A DNA stretch of 64,000 nucleotides from Ruminococcus sp. Marseille-P6503. Its GTDB lineage: Bacteria > Bacillota > Clostridia > Oscillospirales > Ruminococcaceae. Under the pieces are notes generated by a model, which made no database searches, was not told where the DNA came from, and saw nothing but the letters and a program-made list of their open reading frames with translations. Numbering within the stretch: the stretch's first letter is position 1; every line of letters begins with the position of its first letter. The stretch covers positions 992,001 to 1,056,000 of the forward strand of contig NZ_UWPB01000002.1 of the NCBI RefSeq assembly GCF_900604945.1. Direction: 5' to 3'. Position numbers and translations under genes: made by a program. Of this stretch, positions 14,112 to 22,210 are shown piece after piece.

Positions 14112-15332
14112 TTGTCGGATTTTACTTGTAAATCAACATTCTGTGTTATAAATAATCCTCGTTATAATATAACCTATAGGCATAATGAAGCAGGAGAAAT
14201 AATAAAAGATGAAAACGGAAAACCAGAAATATTAATGCAAGAACCAACTGAATATTACGGTTTTACTGAACAGCAAATTTGCGATGATGTGTTGAATAAA
14301 TGGGTTTCGGACGGTGACGAGCATACAGGAGCGGTATTGTATTGTATTTCGGCTCTTGGTCTTGAACATTTGCATTGTGTTTTTGAAAGTAAGAAAACCT
14401 ATCGTCCTTTAACTGTTTTAAAACGTTTATTTCCTAAGATACATATTGAGGTCACAAAAGGCAGTAAAAAAGATGTTGAGGATTATATAAATAAGGTCGG
14501 AAAATTTGAGGAAAAAGGCGAAAAAATAATTGCTAAATCTCAGGTTGGAGATATAATCGGTTGTCAGGGGAAAAGAAACGACCTTATAACTCTTGATGAA
14601 ATCAAGAACCTTATAGCAGAGGGTCTTACTCCTCGTGAAATATTTATTAAGTTTCCAAAGGCATTAAAAGAAGAAAAGGCTGTAAATTGGCTTTTCTTTA
14701 ATAAACGGTGTCAAGATATACCGAGGGTAAGAAATGTTGACGTTTACTGGCTTTGCGGAAGAACAGGCTGCGGAAAATCATATAAATACGTTGAACTTTG
14801 CGAAAAGTACGGAGATGAAAATGTATACTTGGTTTCTGATTATCAGCACCCGTTTGATAATTATATAGGTCAAGACGTTATTGTCTTTGACGAATTTCGG
14901 GGTCAATTTCGTTTTGCTGATATGCTTATGTATCTTGATAAATACAAAAGGGATATAAATGCACGTTATTTTAATAAAACTTGTATTTGGACAAAGGTTT
15001 ATATAACCTCGCCCCTTACACCTTATCATGTTTATAACAACAATGAGGGAGAAGATAAGAAAGAACAGTTTTACCGCCGTATAAAAGAAATAATCCGTTG
15101 CTTTAAATATGAAAAAAAGGACTGTACTGTTTATTTTCAAGCTTCTGTTCCTTGTGAAATTAACGGTTGTGTAAAAGACGTTTACAAAGAGTTTGACGAT
15201 ATAGAAGCCTATTGTATAGACAGAGTAAAGTTTAATAACGATTATAAAGGCGAGAACGGTATAAAAGTAACTTATGTAAAGAAAGAGGGCGAACAGATTG
15301 AAGAATCACTGATAAACGGTTTTGCTATTTAA
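14112..15332 (+). CDS. CRESS-type Rep: HUH endonuclease with SF3 helicase
   Basis: 406 residues from a TTG with AGGGGGTG six bases upstream. Endonuclease motifs are FCVINNP (10-16), the HUH pair His86-Leu-His88 in LEHLHCVFES, and Tyr125-x-x-Lys128 in DYINKVGKF. A QGKRNDL linker follows, as in circovirus Reps. SF3 helicase motifs are Walker A GRTGCGKS (216-223), Walker B VIVFDEFRG (256-264), motif C VYITSP (296-301) and an arginine-finger-like FYRRIKE. It should initiate rolling-circle replication at the adjacent TAGTATTAC stem-loop. This differs from the gene II, RstA or Rep_1-type initiators of known filamentous phages. Related Reps occur on some bacterial plasmids. Confidence 0.9.
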   Translation: MSDFTCKSTFCVINNPRYNITYRHNEAGEIIKDENGKPEILMQEPTEYYGFTEQQICDDVLNKWVSDGDEHTGAVLYCISALGLEHLHCVFESKKTYRPLTVLKRLFPKIHIEVTKGSKKDVEDYINKVGKFEEKGEKIIAKSQVGDIIGCQGKRNDLITLDEIKNLIAEGLTPREIFIKFPKALKEEKAVNWLFFNKRCQDIPRVRNVDVYWLCGRTGCGKSYKYVELCEKYGDENVYLVSDYQHPFDNYIGQDVIVFDEFRGQFRFADMLMYLDKYKRDINARYFNKTCIWTKVYITSPLTPYHVYNNNEGEDKKEQFYRRIKEIIRCFKYEKKDCTVYFQASVPCEINGCVKDVYKEFDDIEAYCIDRVKFNNDYKGENGIKVTYVKKEGEQIEESLINGFAI

Positions 15333-15336
15333 TAAT

Positions 15337-15354
15337 TTTTGAAAGTTTACTTTC
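15337..15354. repeat. 18-bp palindrome, copy 3
   Basis: TTGAAAGTTTACTTTCAA, five bases after the rep stop codon. Confidence 0.9.
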
Positions 15355-15396
15355 AAAAATATGCAGTTAATATATTAAACAATTACTTTTGCCAAT

Positions 15397-15424
15397 TTGA
15401 CAAAAGAAAAATAATTGATATAAT
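15397..15424 (+). promoter_or_regulatory. Promoter of the 70-residue gene
   Basis: TTGACA, 16-base spacer, TATAAT (15419-15424), about 20 bases before an AGGAGG site. Confidence 0.8.
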
Positions 15425-15445
15425 ATCACATTTAGGAGGTTTATT

Positions 15446-15658
15446 ATGAAAACTAAGGAATTTAATGCAGATGAATTAAGGCTGTTTTATCTGTGGTTAA
15501 GCGGTCAGATTAAGGGTAGCAAGCAGACGGACGAAAACTTAATAATTGTGTTTCTCTGCTGTCCTGCCGAGCGTGACAGCCTTTTGAAAGAGTTTCTTAC
15601 GGAGTTCGGCAACGAAAGACGTTACCTTGCTCTTAGACGTTATCTCAATGTACGTTAA
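15446..15658 (+). CDS. Small phage protein of unknown function
   Basis: 70 residues after a perfect AGGAGG. Mostly helical, mixed charge (KEFNADELRLFYLWLSGQIKG, SLLKEFLTEFGNERRYLALRRYLNVR), with the basic residues near the C-terminus. It has its own promoter and a strong terminator, so it is a separate transcription unit between rep and int. A small DNA-binding or excision factor would fit the place, but nothing in the sequence proves it. Confidence 0.6.
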   Translation: MKTKEFNADELRLFYLWLSGQIKGSKQTDENLIIVFLCCPAERDSLLKEFLTEFGNERRYLALRRYLNVR

Positions 15659-15663
15659 TAAGA

Positions 15664-15717
15664 AAAAGCTGTCTTTAACGCTGAATTGTTGGCGCAATTC
15701 AGCAGACAGCTTTTCTA
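15664..15717 (+). terminator. Strong terminator upstream of the integrase
   Basis: Two stacked perfect stems (AAAAGCTGTCT/AGACAGCTTTT and GCTGAATTG/CAATTCAGC) followed by TTTT. It isolates the integrase from upstream transcription. Confidence 0.9.
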
Positions 15718-15747
15718 CAAACCCTCATGCAAGAAAGGAATGTCATA

Positions 15748-16659
15748 ATGAAATTTAAAGATTATATCCCGTTGTATCTTAGCAGCTATCAAACTGTAAA
15801 CACAGTTGAACATCAGACTTATATACGTAAGTATCTTATTCCCCTTTTAGGAAATATGGAACTGAACGAGATAAAACCTGTTCATGTAATGCAAGCTTTA
15901 GCCAGTGCAGACAAACGGCTTAAAACAAGCGGAACTGTTAAAAAAATAATCTATGATATAAAAAAGATTATGTCTACCGCTTATGTTAATGATTTATGTG
16001 AAAAGGATATAAGCAACGGTATTGTTTATATGCCTTACAAGCGTATGAACGACAGAAACAAGGTTAAAAGCTTTACTAAAGAGGAAATTGCTTTTATATT
16101 TTCAGAAAAAAGCTTTGTTTCAGACTTATTCTTTTTTCAGTTTTTAACTGGTATGAGAGCAGAGGAAATACTTGCTTTAAAATGGGAGCGTGTTAAACAG
16201 GTCAACGGTAATTATTATGTTACTGTTTGCGCCGTTATTTGTAATAATTGCGGTAACCGCTATTATACCGATACTACGAAAAGCCGTTATTCCAGAACTA
16301 TAAAGCTTATGCCTCAGGCAGTTGATATAATTGAACGTTTGCCTCATATTAATGATTTTGTTTTTGCAAACCAATTCAATTGCAGAAATTCTGATTACTT
16401 AACTCCTTCTTGGCACTCTCATAACTGGATTAAGTTTTTCAATCGCCGTGATAAAGAGTACGTAAATTTATATGGCAAGCATTTGCCTTATTTGTCGGCT
16501 CATAAGCTTAGACATTCTTTTGCGTTGATAAGTCTTGAAAATGGCTGTAGTTTGCCTAATCTTTCTCTTTATCTTGGACATTGCGATACATCTACCACAA
16601 CACGTTATTATCTTAATGGTCGTGCGGATGAAATTGATAATCCTATATTTGAAATATAG
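15748..16659 (+). CDS. Phage tyrosine recombinase (integrase)
   Basis: 303 residues from the ATG at 15748 with AAGAAAGG upstream; an in-frame ATG at 15727 is less well placed. It has an N-terminal SAM-like core-binding domain (YIPLYLSSYQTVNTVEHQTY). Catalytic residues are the Arg in TGMRAEEILALKWERV, His-x-x-Arg in SAHKLRHSFALIS, the His in YLGHCDTS, and the Tyr in TTTRYYL. It integrates the circle into the anticodon-loop side of tRNA-Arg. No excisionase is recognised. Confidence 0.95.
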   Translation: MKFKDYIPLYLSSYQTVNTVEHQTYIRKYLIPLLGNMELNEIKPVHVMQALASADKRLKTSGTVKKIIYDIKKIMSTAYVNDLCEKDISNGIVYMPYKRMNDRNKVKSFTKEEIAFIFSEKSFVSDLFFFQFLTGMRAEEILALKWERVKQVNGNYYVTVCAVICNNCGNRYYTDTTKSRYSRTIKLMPQAVDIIERLPHINDFVFANQFNCRNSDYLTPSWHSHNWIKFFNRRDKEYVNLYGKHLPYLSAHKLRHSFALISLENGCSLPNLSLYLGHCDTSTTTRYYLNGRADEIDNPIFEI

Positions 16660-16672
16660 TTTTTATTACGGG

Positions 16673-16692
16673 CTTACACATAAATGTGTAAG
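16673..16692. terminator. Bidirectional hairpin between integrase and tRNA-Arg
   Basis: CTTACACATAAATGTGTAAG, a perfect 8-bp stem with AT-rich flanks on both sides. It can end int transcription and also serve the tRNA, whose own terminator was displaced. Confidence 0.6.
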
Positions 16693-16722
16693 TCTATAAT
16701 TTTAACAAGAAAAACTTGCTGT

Positions 16723-16768
16723 TGGCGCGCCTGACAGGATTCGAACCTGCGACCTCAAGAGTCGGAGT
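16723..16768. repeat. attR (46-bp direct repeat in tRNA-Arg)
   Basis: Perfect copy of 8471-8516. Here it is the 3' part of the intact tRNA gene. Confidence 0.93.
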
Positions 16769-16799
16769 CTTGCGCTCTATCCAACTGAGCTACAGGCGC
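16723..16799 (-). tRNA. tRNA-Arg (anticodon CCG)
   Basis: 77 bases including an encoded CCA. The acceptor stem GCGCCTG/CAGGCGC is perfect. D arm GCTC/GAGC, anticodon arm CAAGA-CTCCGAC-TCTTG with CCG, T arm GCAGG-TTCGAAT-CCTGT. It decodes CGG. It is the attachment site of the prophage, whose end restores the 3' half so the tRNA stays functional. Confidence 0.96.
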
Positions 16800-16805
16800 A
16801 TATAC

Positions 16806-16830
16806 GGAGCGGTGATCCGCTCCTTTTTTT
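16806..16830 (+). terminator. Plus-strand terminator between tRNA-Arg and metG
   Basis: GGAGCGG - TGAT - CCGCTCC followed by seven T residues on the plus strand, although the genes on both sides are on the minus strand. It would stop rightward transcripts from the prophage or beyond before they run antisense into metG. Confidence 0.7.
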
Positions 16831-16836
16831 AGCTGA

Positions 16837-18783
16837 TTATCTTATTTTAGCTCCGCAGGGCAAACTCTGGTCGGGGAAAATGACCTTTGCCGAGCCGTCC
16901 GGAGCGTCGGCGGCGCATATCATTCCGTTTGATTCGATTCCGCAGAGCGTCGCAGGCTTAAGGTTCGCGACTACGATCACCTTTTTGCCTATTAAGTCCT
17001 CGGGAGCGTACCATTGAGAAATTCCCGATACCACCTGTCTGCCGCCCATGCCGTCATCAAGCTGCAGGCAAAGCAGCTTTTTGGACTTCTTGACCTTTTC
17101 ACAGGACTTTACAAGCGCTACTCTCAGATCGACCTTTGAAAAATCGTCAATCGAGATCTGTTCGGCTAAAGGAGCAGCCTCAAATTCTTCGCCTTTTTCT
17201 TCCTCGGCTTTATTGCTGCCGATGATCTTGTTAAGCTCGTCTATTTCCTTATCAACGTCAATTCTGGGGAATATGATCTCACCCCTCCTGACTGCCGCAT
17301 TTGCAGGCAGAATGCCGAATTTTCCTGCGTTTTCATAGGAAATATCCGACTCCGCAGCGCCGATCTGCTCCCAGATCTTCGGCATTGTCGAGGGCATAAA
17401 GCAGTTTAGCAGAGTGGTTGTAATTCTGATAGTTTCAAGCAGATTGTAAAGCACGGAAGCAAGTCTTGCCTTTTTGCTTTCGTCCTTTCCTAAAATCCAG
17501 GGCGCGGTTTCGTCAATATACTTATTTGCCCTTGAAACTACCCTGAAAATTTCTGCAAGAGCGTTGTTTATCTGGGTTTTGTCAATAAAATCGTCGGTTT
17601 TGCTTCTTAAAGCAAGGGCTTCTTCAATAAGCTCCCGGTCGAATTCTCCCTCCTCGCGTTCTGAGGGAAGCGTTCCGCCGAAGTATTTGTCAGCCATTGC
17701 CACAGTTCTTGAAACAAGATTTCCCAGACCGTTGGCAAGATCGGAATTAATTCTGTTTATCATTATTTCATTTGAAAAAGAACTGTCCGCGCCCAGCGCC
17801 ATTTCACGGAGAATATGGTACCTTATAGCGTCTGAGCCGTATCTTTCCCCGAGGATGAACGGATCGACAACATTGCCCAGCGATTTGGACATCTTCTGAC
17901 CGTTGAAGGTGATCCAGCCGTGAACTGCCAGATGCTTAGGCAGCGGCAGCTCAAGCGCCATCAGCATTGCAGGCCAGATTATGGCGTGAAAGCGCATTAT
18001 GTCCTTTGCGACCATATGGACGTCTGCCGGCCAGAATTTATCGAAGTCTTTATACTCCTCGTTCCAGTAGCCCAGAGCGGAAATATAGTTTGACAGCGCG
18101 TCTATCCATACATATACGACGTGACCCTCATCAAAGGTTACGGGAATTCCCCATTTAAACGTAGTCCTTGATACGCACAGATCCTCAAGACCGGGCTTTA
18201 TAAAATTGTTTACAAGCTCTGTCGCTCTTGTTTTAGGCTGGAGGTAGTCGGTTTCGGTAAGCAGCTTTTCAATTCTTTCCGCAAAAGGCGACATCTTAAG
18301 GAAATATGCTTCCTCTTTCGCCTCCGTAACCTCTCTGCCGCATTCGGGGCACTTTCCGTCAATTAGCTGCGAATCAGTCCAGAAGCTTTCGCAGGGAGTA
18401 CAGTATTTTCCTGAATATTCACCCTTGTAAATATACCCCTTATCATAAAGAGCCTTGAATATTTTCTGAACCGTTTCGATATGGTAGCTGTCCGTGGTTC
18501 TTATATATCTGTCGTAGCTTATATTCATGTAGTCCCAGAGCTTTTTGAATACTTCTACGATTTCGTCAACATACTGTTTCGGAGTAATGCCTTTTTCGGC
18601 AGCCTTCTGTTCGATTTTAAGACCGTGCTCGTCGGTGCCGGTGAGGAACATTACATCGCAGCCCTGCATTCGCTTATATCTGGCAATGGAATCGCACGCG
18701 ACCGTCGTATAGCAGTGACCGATATGCGGATTGCCCGATGGATAATAGATCGGGGTAGTAATGTAAAAAGGCTTTTCAGGCAT
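16837..18783 (-). CDS. metG: Methionyl-tRNA synthetase
   Basis: 648 residues from the ATG at 18783, preceded by AGGAGG; longer frames upstream lack a site. Class I motifs PSGNPHIGHCYTT (HIGH box) and GQKMSKSLGNV (KMSKS) are present. A zinc-knuckle pair is visible (CTPCESF and GKCPECG). The C-terminal 100 residues (ISIDDFSKVDLRVALV ... MICAADAPDG) form the tRNA-binding EMAP-II/Trbp111 domain. It charges tRNA-Met. Confidence 0.96.
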   Translation of the reverse strand: MPEKPFYITTPIYYPSGNPHIGHCYTTVACDSIARYKRMQGCDVMFLTGTDEHGLKIEQKAAEKGITPKQYVDEIVEVFKKLWDYMNISYDRYIRTTDSYHIETVQKIFKALYDKGYIYKGEYSGKYCTPCESFWTDSQLIDGKCPECGREVTEAKEEAYFLKMSPFAERIEKLLTETDYLQPKTRATELVNNFIKPGLEDLCVSRTTFKWGIPVTFDEGHVVYVWIDALSNYISALGYWNEEYKDFDKFWPADVHMVAKDIMRFHAIIWPAMLMALELPLPKHLAVHGWITFNGQKMSKSLGNVVDPFILGERYGSDAIRYHILREMALGADSSFSNEIMINRINSDLANGLGNLVSRTVAMADKYFGGTLPSEREEGEFDRELIEEALALRSKTDDFIDKTQINNALAEIFRVVSRANKYIDETAPWILGKDESKKARLASVLYNLLETIRITTTLLNCFMPSTMPKIWEQIGAAESDISYENAGKFGILPANAAVRRGEIIFPRIDVDKEIDELNKIIGSNKAEEEKGEEFEAAPLAEQISIDDFSKVDLRVALVKSCEKVKKSKKLLCLQLDDGMGGRQVVSGISQWYAPEDLIGKKVIVVANLKPATLCGIESNGMICAADAPDGSAKVIFPDQSLPCGAKIR

Positions 18784-18829
18784 TTTATTTCCTCCTAAAA
18801 CGAATAGATTAGTGCAAAGCACTTTTAAT

Positions 18830-18858
18830 ATTATACAACTTTTCCGTATCAACGTCAA
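18830..18858 (-). promoter_or_regulatory. metG promoter
   Basis: Minus strand TTGACG (18853-18858), 17-base spacer, TATAAT (18830-18835). Confidence 0.8.
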
Positions 18859-18863
18859 GCTTT

Positions 18864-20138
18864 TCAGAATAATTTACCTGCATTAGCTTTAACATATGCG
18901 ACTAGAAAAAGAGAGCCGCAGATCAGAACCGCTCCGTCCGGATTCTCTTCTCTTGCTTTGCGTATCTCATTTATTATGCTCTCCTGAGCGGGACGCGCGT
19001 TTCCTCCGGCTTTTATTATAAGTCCGGCAAGCTCAGCTTTGTCAAAGTCAAGTCCTTTATCGGAAAAGCCGTCGACTGCCGTAAAGCTGTCGGCTAAGGG
19101 AATGAGGTTTTTTACCGCTTCGAGCGCGTTTTTATCCTTGTGCATTCCGATCACAGCGGTTATTTTTCTGCCTTTCAAGGCTTTGAGGGAATCAGCCAGC
19201 GCTTTTGTTCCGTCAGGATTGTGGGCGCCGTCGAGGATAGTAAGGGGGGATTCTGAAATAACCTCGACTCTGCCGAAAAGCCTTGCCTTTCTTATGCCGT
19301 TTGCAATGCTTTTCTGAGAAACAGGCAGCGCTTCGGATACGAATTTCATGGCGTCGATTACAGTCACAGCGTTTGAACCCTGATGGAGTCCCGCCATAGA
19401 CGTTTTGTAATCCCTGCCTCGGTAGGTAAAATCATTTCCGGTTATATCGCTTTTTTTCACGCTGCAAAGGGCAAGGTCGGAAATATCCAGCGGCGAATCA
19501 GTATTCAGCGCCCTTTCTCTTACTATACTTACGACCTCGGTACTGTTTCCTGGAGAAAGCACGCAGGGACATTTCGGCTTTATGATTCCGGCTTTCTGAT
19601 ACGCGATTTTTTCCAGAGTATCTCCCAGAACCGCCGTATGGTCATAGGAAACCGAGCCTATTACGCAAACCAGCGGCTTTTCAATAACGTTAGTGCTGTC
19701 AAGCAGTCCTCCCATGCCGGTTTCCAGAACTACGATATCGCAGCCTCGGCTGACAAAATGCAGAAAAGCTATCGTCTGAGTTATTTCAAACTGGGAAAAT
19801 TCCTTTCTCTGAGGATGACGCTCGATAGACGGCCTGATTTTTTCTATGATTTCGTTAAGCTCTGAACTTGAAATATTGCAGTTGTTTACCTTTATTCTGT
19901 CTGAATACTCTATTATGTAAGGAGAGGTGAAAAGTCCGACGGTATAACCCGCGTCTATCAGTATCTCGTTGAACATCTGCGCCATCGAGCCTTTGCCGTT
20001 GGTGCCGGCAATGTGAATAAAACGAAGTTTTTTCTGAGGACTTCCGACCAATGAAAGCAGCGATCTGATCCGGTCAAGGTCATGTATGCGTTTCCCCGTT
20101 CTTGAAAAGCTGCTGATATATTTTTCTGCTTCAGTCAT
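18864..20138 (-). CDS. folC: Folylpolyglutamate / dihydrofolate synthase
   Basis: 424 residues. Mur-ligase-like ATPase that adds glutamate to folates and probably also makes dihydrofolate. P-loop FIHIAGTNGKGSM; further family motifs are VLETGMGGLLDSTN, SYDHTAVLGDTLEKIAYQKAGI and TILDGAHNPDGT. The ATG has no close Shine-Dalgarno, but a 12-codon leader with a strong site overlaps the start. It follows uvrC by about 90 bases and may share its transcript. Confidence 0.95.
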   Translation of the reverse strand: MTEAEKYISSFSRTGKRIHDLDRIRSLLSLVGSPQKKLRFIHIAGTNGKGSMAQMFNEILIDAGYTVGLFTSPYIIEYSDRIKVNNCNISSSELNEIIEKIRPSIERHPQRKEFSQFEITQTIAFLHFVSRGCDIVVLETGMGGLLDSTNVIEKPLVCVIGSVSYDHTAVLGDTLEKIAYQKAGIIKPKCPCVLSPGNSTEVVSIVRERALNTDSPLDISDLALCSVKKSDITGNDFTYRGRDYKTSMAGLHQGSNAVTVIDAMKFVSEALPVSQKSIANGIRKARLFGRVEVISESPLTILDGAHNPDGTKALADSLKALKGRKITAVIGMHKDKNALEAVKNLIPLADSFTAVDGFSDKGLDFDKAELAGLIIKAGGNARPAQESIINEIRKAREENPDGAVLICGSLFLVAYVKANAGKLF

Positions 20139-20169
20139 TTTTATATGGCAATGCTCCGTCAGGGAACAT
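20131..20169 (-). CDS. Leader mini-cistron overlapping the folC start
   Basis: 12 codons (MFPDGALPYKND) preceded by AAAGGAG at ideal spacing. Its TGA lies two codons inside folC, so terminating ribosomes can reinitiate at the folC ATG. folC has no good site of its own. The coding role of the peptide itself is doubtful; the likely function is translational coupling. Confidence 0.45.
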   Translation of the reverse strand: MFPDGALPYKND

Positions 20170-20230
20170 ATCTCCTTTCGATATTCTTAGCGGCGTTTGT
20201 GTCTGCTTGTCTGTAAGGCTGTCCAAAAGA

Positions 20231-22072
20231 CTACATATCCTGAATGACCTTGTACAGCTCTTCGGCTGCCGCGGCGTTAATTCCCGCCGCCTTTGCAAGC
20301 TCTTGAACAGTAGCTTTTTTCAGGTTTTCCTTGGTTTTGAATTGGGTCATAAGCTTCACCGCTTTTTTCTCGCCTATCCCCCTGACCTTGGTCAGCTCCA
20401 GCTGGTATGAGCTTTTTCTGTGCTTTTTCGCCTGATAGGTTATGGCGTAGCGGTGCACCTCGTCCTGTATTCTGGTAACAAGATTAAAGGCGCTGCGTGA
20501 TTTTGTCAGGCTTATTTCTCCTCCGCCTGTAGCGACCGCCCTGGTTCGGTGCTTGGAATCCTTTACCAGACCGAAAACAGGAACGTCTATTCCCATTTTT
20601 CTTATAACCGGCGTAACGGTATTGACGTGCCCCTGACCGCCGTCCAGCAGGATCAGATCGGGCAGTTTGGAGAAGCCTTCGTCGGTTTTCTCAAAATAGT
20701 TTCTGAATCTTCGTTCCAGCACCTCGCACATACTTGCGTAGTCGTTCTGTTCCGATAATGTTTTTATGGAAAATTTCTTATAGTATTTCTTGCAGGGGCG
20801 TCCGTTTTCAAATACTACCATGCCTGCGACCATATCCGATGAAGCAAGGTTGGAAATATCGTAGCATTCTATAAATTTCGGGGGCTTGGGGAGTTCCAGC
20901 GCCTTTGCAAGCTCTTCAAGGGCTACGATCTCCTTTCCTGTGCGGCCTACCTTTATTGAGAGGTATTCTGAGGCGTTGCTTTTGGCTAATGTGGTAAGCC
21001 TCAGCATATGACCTCTTTTAGGAGTCGATATGTGAACGGCATGGCCGGACTTTTCTCTCAGCCACTTTTCCAGCAGCTGATAGTTTTCTATATCCTCGTC
21101 GAGAAGTATTTCCTTAGGAACGGAATCCCGGTTGGAGTAAAAACGGGTTATGAAGTTTTCACGCATTTCTGTTTGATCCTCCTCCTCGCCGAGAAAGAAA
21201 TCCGCCTTGTCGAAAAGCCGCCCTCCGCGGTACATAAGCACGCTGGCGCAGGCTTTTTCACCGTTCTGCGAAACTGCGATTATGTCTGCGTCTTTCATAT
21301 TCGGATCGATTATTTTCTGCTTATCCGCAGCTTTGGTTATAGCGGAAATTCTGTCCCTGAGCTTGGCGGCAAGCTCAAAGTTAAGCTCCTCGGCGGCGGC
21401 TTCCATTTCTTTGGTCAGCCGTTCTATCGAGTCCTGAGAGCCGTTTCTGATATAATCCAGAGCTTGGCGTATAACGGCATTGTATTCCTCCTGAGAAATC
21501 TGCCCGGTGCATACGCCCATGCACTGCTTTATATGATGGTTAAGACAGGGACGCTGTTTTCCGAAATCCTGAGGAAATTTTCTGCTGCACGTCGGCAGCA
21601 TGAACACCTTGTTGGCTTCGGCAACCGCCTGTCTTACGGCATAGGAGCTGGTATAGGGACCTATATACTCGGCGCCGTCGTCGTATTTCTGCAATACGCT
21701 CTGCAGTCTGGGAAAAGCTTCGTTGGTTATACGGATATAGCTGTAGCCCTTATCGTCCTTAAGAAGTATATTGTATTTAGGCGAATACTGCTTTATCAGG
21801 GAACATTCCAGAACCAAAGCTTCAAATTCCGAGTCTGTTACGATAAAATCATAGTCGTTTACATGAGAAACCATTTTCCACACCTTGGGAAGATGATCCT
21901 GACCTTTGCGGAAATATGAGGTCACCCGGTTTTTCAGATTTTTCGCCTTGCCGATATATATGATTTTGGAAGAAGAGTCCTTCATTATATAGCAGCCGGG
22001 AGAGGACGTAAGCTTTGAAGTTTTTTCGCGCAGATAGGGAAGTCTTGGATTGTCGCCGTCTGTTATTCGCAT
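20231..22072 (-). CDS. uvrC: Excinuclease ABC subunit C
   Basis: 613 residues from the ATG at 22072 (GGAGG seven bases upstream; the GTG at 22078 is too close to it). The GIY-YIG 3'-nuclease shows SSPGCYIMKDSSSKIIYIGKAKNLKNRV. The UVR domain that binds UvrB is near residues 205-240. The RNase H-like 5'-nuclease shows ECYDISNL and DLILLDGGQGHVN, and the C-terminus is a helix-hairpin-helix pair (VRGIGEKKAVKLM, KAAGINAAAAEEL). It cuts both sides of a lesion in nucleotide excision repair. Confidence 0.96.
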   Translation of the reverse strand: MRITDGDNPRLPYLREKTSKLTSSPGCYIMKDSSSKIIYIGKAKNLKNRVTSYFRKGQDHLPKVWKMVSHVNDYDFIVTDSEFEALVLECSLIKQYSPKYNILLKDDKGYSYIRITNEAFPRLQSVLQKYDDGAEYIGPYTSSYAVRQAVAEANKVFMLPTCSRKFPQDFGKQRPCLNHHIKQCMGVCTGQISQEEYNAVIRQALDYIRNGSQDSIERLTKEMEAAAEELNFELAAKLRDRISAITKAADKQKIIDPNMKDADIIAVSQNGEKACASVLMYRGGRLFDKADFFLGEEEDQTEMRENFITRFYSNRDSVPKEILLDEDIENYQLLEKWLREKSGHAVHISTPKRGHMLRLTTLAKSNASEYLSIKVGRTGKEIVALEELAKALELPKPPKFIECYDISNLASSDMVAGMVVFENGRPCKKYYKKFSIKTLSEQNDYASMCEVLERRFRNYFEKTDEGFSKLPDLILLDGGQGHVNTVTPVIRKMGIDVPVFGLVKDSKHRTRAVATGGGEISLTKSRSAFNLVTRIQDEVHRYAITYQAKKHRKSSYQLELTKVRGIGEKKAVKLMTQFKTKENLKKATVQELAKAAGINAAAAEELYKVIQDM

Positions 22073-22111
22073 TTTCACGCCTCCGTAAAAGATTTAAGAA
22101 GATTTATTTAT

Positions 22112-22140
22112 AGTATATCATAATGAGCGGCAAAACACAA
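22112..22140 (-). promoter_or_regulatory. uvrC promoter
   Basis: Minus strand TTGTGT (22135-22140), 17-base spacer, TATACT (22112-22117). No LexA-like dyad is seen here. Confidence 0.7.
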
Positions 22141-22210
22141 GGCAAGGGCAATTTAAAATAACAAAACTGCCGGAGCTGAAGCGATAATAATGCAGTTTGC
22201 TGAAAACGGC

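Larger units (their letters stand above)
8471..16768. mobile_element. Filamentous (inovirus-like) prophage with CRESS-type replication module
   Basis: An AT-rich island bounded by 46-bp perfect direct repeats (8471-8516 and 16723-16768), the right one forming the 3' half of tRNA-Arg. The excised circle would be 8,252 bp. Gene order is SSB, major coat, terminator, adsorption protein, three small membrane proteins, pI/Zot-like ATPase, then leftward membrane protein and RHH repressor, then rightward unknown, origin, Rep, small unknown and tyrosine integrase. The first block matches the order of Ff-type filamentous phages. All genes look intact, so it may be inducible. There is no secretin, capsid portal or terminase gene. 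Confidence 0.9.

Noticed and set aside
8471-16768. Integrated plasmid or ICE instead of a phage
   Set aside because: There is no relaxase, mating-pair or partition gene, while coat, tip and Zot-like genes in phage order are present.
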